A stretch of 64,000 bases of DNA from JAAYZM01 sp964510785. Its GTDB lineage: Bacteria > Actinomycetota > Actinomycetes > Actinomycetales > Cellulomonadaceae. Shown in pieces: positions 62,260 through 64,000 of this stretch (the stretch's first letter is position 1; the number at the start of each line of letters is the position of its first letter). The notes under the pieces were generated by a model. That model saw nothing but the letters and a program-made list of their open reading frames with translations. It was not told the origin of the DNA and did no database searches. The position numbers were made by a program, and so were the translations under genes. The stretch covers positions 20,207 through 84,206 of the forward strand of contig CAZECM010000004.1 in the NCBI GenBank assembly GCA_964510785.1. Direction: 5' to 3'.

Positions 62260-63207
62260 GTGCCCGTCCGCTTCGGGATCGCCGTCCCCCAGTCGTCCGC
62301 CGGCTCGCACGGCCTCGTCGCCGACGGCGAGCGCTTCGTCCGGACCGCGGAAGCCGCCGGCCTCGACTCACTGTGGGTGCAGGAGCAGATGATCGGTACC
62401 GATCCCTCGCTCGAGCCCGTCGTCCACCTCACCCACGTCGCGGCACAGACTCGCACCATCCGCCTGGGCACGGCGGCGATCATCGCCCCGGTGCGCAATC
62501 CCGTGGTGCTCGCCAAGCAGCTCGCCTCGGTCGACAGGCTCAGCGAGGGGCGGCTCACCGTGGGCGTCGCGCTCGGCGACATGCCCGCGCTGTACGAGGC
62601 GTCCGGCGTCCCGCACGCCGAGCGCGCCGCACGGCTCGAGCGGTTCGTGACGATCGCGCGCGACGTCTGGACCACCGGGGCGGTCACGTACGACGACGGT
62701 GCCGTCCGGTTGCGGAACGCACCCATGTCGCCGGTGCCGGCCCAGCGCCCCCACCCGCCCGTCTGGTTCGGTGCCGGCTCCGACGCGGCGCTCGACCGTG
62801 CGCTGCGCCTCGGGTCCGGATGGATCGGCGCGGGCGGGAGCACCCCGGAGACGTTCGCCCGGCTCGCCGGTCACGTCGCGGCGGCGCGCGCTGCGGGCCG
62901 CGCGCCCGAGGACTTCACCGTGGCCAAGAAGGTCTACCTCCACGTCGAGCACGACACCGGCGAGGCGTGGCAGACCCTCCTGACGTGGTTCCACGAACAC
63001 TGGGGCGGCGAGTCGGGCGTGGACCTCGGGCGCCGCGTCGGCATGGCTGGCTCCCCCCACGACATCGCCGTCGGGCTGGCCGGGCTCGTCCGCTCCGGCG
63101 CGGACCTCATCATCCTCAACCCCGTGCGCGACGAGCTGCGCCAGCTCGAGCTGCTGACCCAGCACGTCGTGCCAGCCGTCGCCGAGATCCTTGGAGAGTC
63201 GTCATGA
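62260..63207 (+). CDS. LLM-class oxidoreductase
   Basis: Luciferase-like enzyme of 315 aa with WVQEQMIGTDPS, RTIRLGTAAIIAPVRNPVVLAKQLASVD and PVWFGAGSDAALDRALRLGSGWIG. It starts at a GTG one base after the previous stop, with GGGGGG upstream. Two adjacent LLM enzymes suggest successive oxidations, or a heteromer as in luciferase; the sequences differ enough that successive steps are more likely. Confidence 0.88.
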   Translation: MPVRFGIAVPQSSAGSHGLVADGERFVRTAEAAGLDSLWVQEQMIGTDPSLEPVVHLTHVAAQTRTIRLGTAAIIAPVRNPVVLAKQLASVDRLSEGRLTVGVALGDMPALYEASGVPHAERAARLERFVTIARDVWTTGAVTYDDGAVRLRNAPMSPVPAQRPHPPVWFGAGSDAALDRALRLGSGWIGAGGSTPETFARLAGHVAAARAAGRAPEDFTVAKKVYLHVEHDTGEAWQTLLTWFHEHWGGESGVDLGRRVGMAGSPHDIAVGLAGLVRSGADLIILNPVRDELRQLELLTQHVVPAVAEILGESS

Positions 63208-63662
63208 GCAGCTCGTCACCGTGGGAGGGCACCTACCAGATCGGCATCGTGGTCCGTGACCTCGACGAGGCGGTCGATCACTACGAGCGGATGGGCATCG
63301 GTCCCTTCTCCGACGGACCCTCGGCCAACGCGGTCCACCGCGAGGTGTTCGGCTCGACGACGAGCAGCACGAGGGTCCGGGGCAAGGTCGCCCAGATGGG
63401 GCCGCTCGAGTTCGAGCTGCTCGAGACCGTACGCGGGCCCAGCGTCCAGCAGGAGGCGCTCTCGGCCCGGGGAGAGCACGTCCTTCACCTGTGCGCCTAT
63501 ACCGAGGACCTCGACGCCGAGGTCGAGCGCATGACGGGGGCGGGGTTTCCCGTGATCTCCTACGGCGAGCTCGACGACGGCGGGCGCTTCGCCTACTTCG
63601 ACACCCGGCAGGTGGGCGGTCTGATCCTGGAGTACTTCCAGCGCGGCCCCGAGCACGGCTAG
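63204..63662 (+). CDS. VOC-superfamily (glyoxalase-fold) protein
   Basis: Protein of 152 aa with two beta-alpha-beta-beta-beta modules: YQIGIVVRDLDEAVDHYERMGIGPF, and a second module with HVLHLCAYTEDLDAEVERM and GRFAYFDTRQVGGLILEYFQR. Candidate metal ligands are H near residue 92 and E near 145, as in methylmalonyl-CoA epimerase/glyoxalase relatives. Its start overlaps the LLM stop (ATGA). Probably an isomerase, lyase or dioxygenase step of the same pathway. Confidence 0.85.
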   Translation: MSSSSPWEGTYQIGIVVRDLDEAVDHYERMGIGPFSDGPSANAVHREVFGSTTSSTRVRGKVAQMGPLEFELLETVRGPSVQQEALSARGEHVLHLCAYTEDLDAEVERMTGAGFPVISYGELDDGGRFAYFDTRQVGGLILEYFQRGPEHG

Positions 63663-63708
63663 ACGCGACGAGCGACGACCCGGGACGGGTCGCGACAAGG
63701 AGGACGAG

Positions 63709-64000
63709 ATGACGTCAGACCTGACGGTGGGTTATGCGGCGACGTTGGAGCAGTTTGGTCCGATGGAGTCGGTGGAGCTGAGTGCGTATGCCGAGGAGCG
63801 GGGGTTCTCCGGGGTCATGGCGGCTGATCACTTCCAGCCGTGGGTTCCGGCTCAGGGTGAGGCTGGGTTCGTGTGGAACGTCCTCACGGCGATCGGGGAG
63901 CGTACGCGTGGGGATATGGGTCCGGGGGTGACGTGTCCGTCGTTTCGGTGGCATCCGGCGATGGTGGCGCAGGCGAGTGCGACGTTGGCGGCGATGTATC
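63709..64000 (+). CDS. F420-dependent LLM oxidoreductase (FGD-like), 3'-truncated
   Basis: The first 97 codons of an F420-dependent glucose-6-phosphate-dehydrogenase-like LLM enzyme: VGYAATLEQFGPMESVELS, MAADHFQPWVPAQGEAGFVWN and GPGVTCPSFRWHPAMVAQAS are distinctive. AAGGAGGA precedes the ATG. The remainder lies beyond the window. Codon use differs sharply from all neighbours: many codons end in G or T (GGT, GCG, TTG, TAT, GTG), whereas upstream genes prefer C. It may have been acquired separately. Confidence 0.88.
   Translation, partial: MTSDLTVGYAATLEQFGPMESVELSAYAEERGFSGVMAADHFQPWVPAQGEAGFVWNVLTAIGERTRGDMGPGVTCPSFRWHPAMVAQASATLAAMY

Overview
The window is a stretch of very GC-rich chromosome with strongly C/G-biased third codon positions, frequent GTG starts and TAnnnT-type promoters. 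This is typical of a high-GC actinomycete. The enzyme content (secreted multidomain arabinosidases, F420/LLM oxidoreductases, YciO, PadR/WYL/PucR regulators) suggests a plant-litter or soil member near Cellulomonadaceae/Promicromonosporaceae; that placement is inference. No mobile element, CRISPR array, rRNA or tRNA was found.

Region 1 (1-17.2 kb) is one functional unit on the + strand: a 5'-truncated sugar-binding protein, two MalF/MalG-type permeases, an intracellular GH127 enzyme, then two giant secreted proteins, a GH121-like enzyme of about 2013 aa and a GH43 enzyme of 1824 aa. The order matches, from memory, the Bifidobacterium longum HypBA1/HypBA2 locus for hydroxyproline-linked beta-L-arabinooligosaccharides of extensin. 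The secreted enzymes would trim plant glycoprotein arabinans, the ABC system would import the released beta-L-arabinobiose, and GH127 would split it inside the cell. Strong hairpins separate the transcription units.

Region 2 (17.2-50 kb) is mostly housekeeping and accessory chromosome: YciO, a sirtuin, a DUF5701-like protein, an alpha/beta hydrolase divergent from a GntR regulator, an ABC drug exporter divergent from a WYL regulator, a lower-GC AbiE-like HTH/nucleotidyltransferase pair, a Na+/H+ antiporter, a PadR-ABC-FtsX operon, a VanY-like peptidase, an MFS transporter, two LLM oxidoreductases, a GT87-like membrane protein, an AI-2E exporter family protein, a uracil/xanthine permease, a GNAT, a LytR_C protein, a calcium-type P-ATPase, a Nei-type glycosylase and a YtrA-type regulator. 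Several intergenic regions carry long-armed palindromes or tandem repeats, and several regulators have clear palindromic operator candidates.

Region 3 (51.2-64 kb) looks like a catabolic island on the + strand: split glycine decarboxylase (gcvPA-gcvPB), an AcoX-like NAD kinase-family protein, a PucR activator, a NitT/TauT-type ABC transporter, an M24 metallohydrolase, two LLM oxidoreductases, a VOC protein and a third, 3'-truncated F420-dependent LLM enzyme with clearly different codon use. I read this as uptake and oxidative breakdown of an unidentified nitrogen-containing compound yielding glycine. It is the best candidate for an undescribed pathway here.
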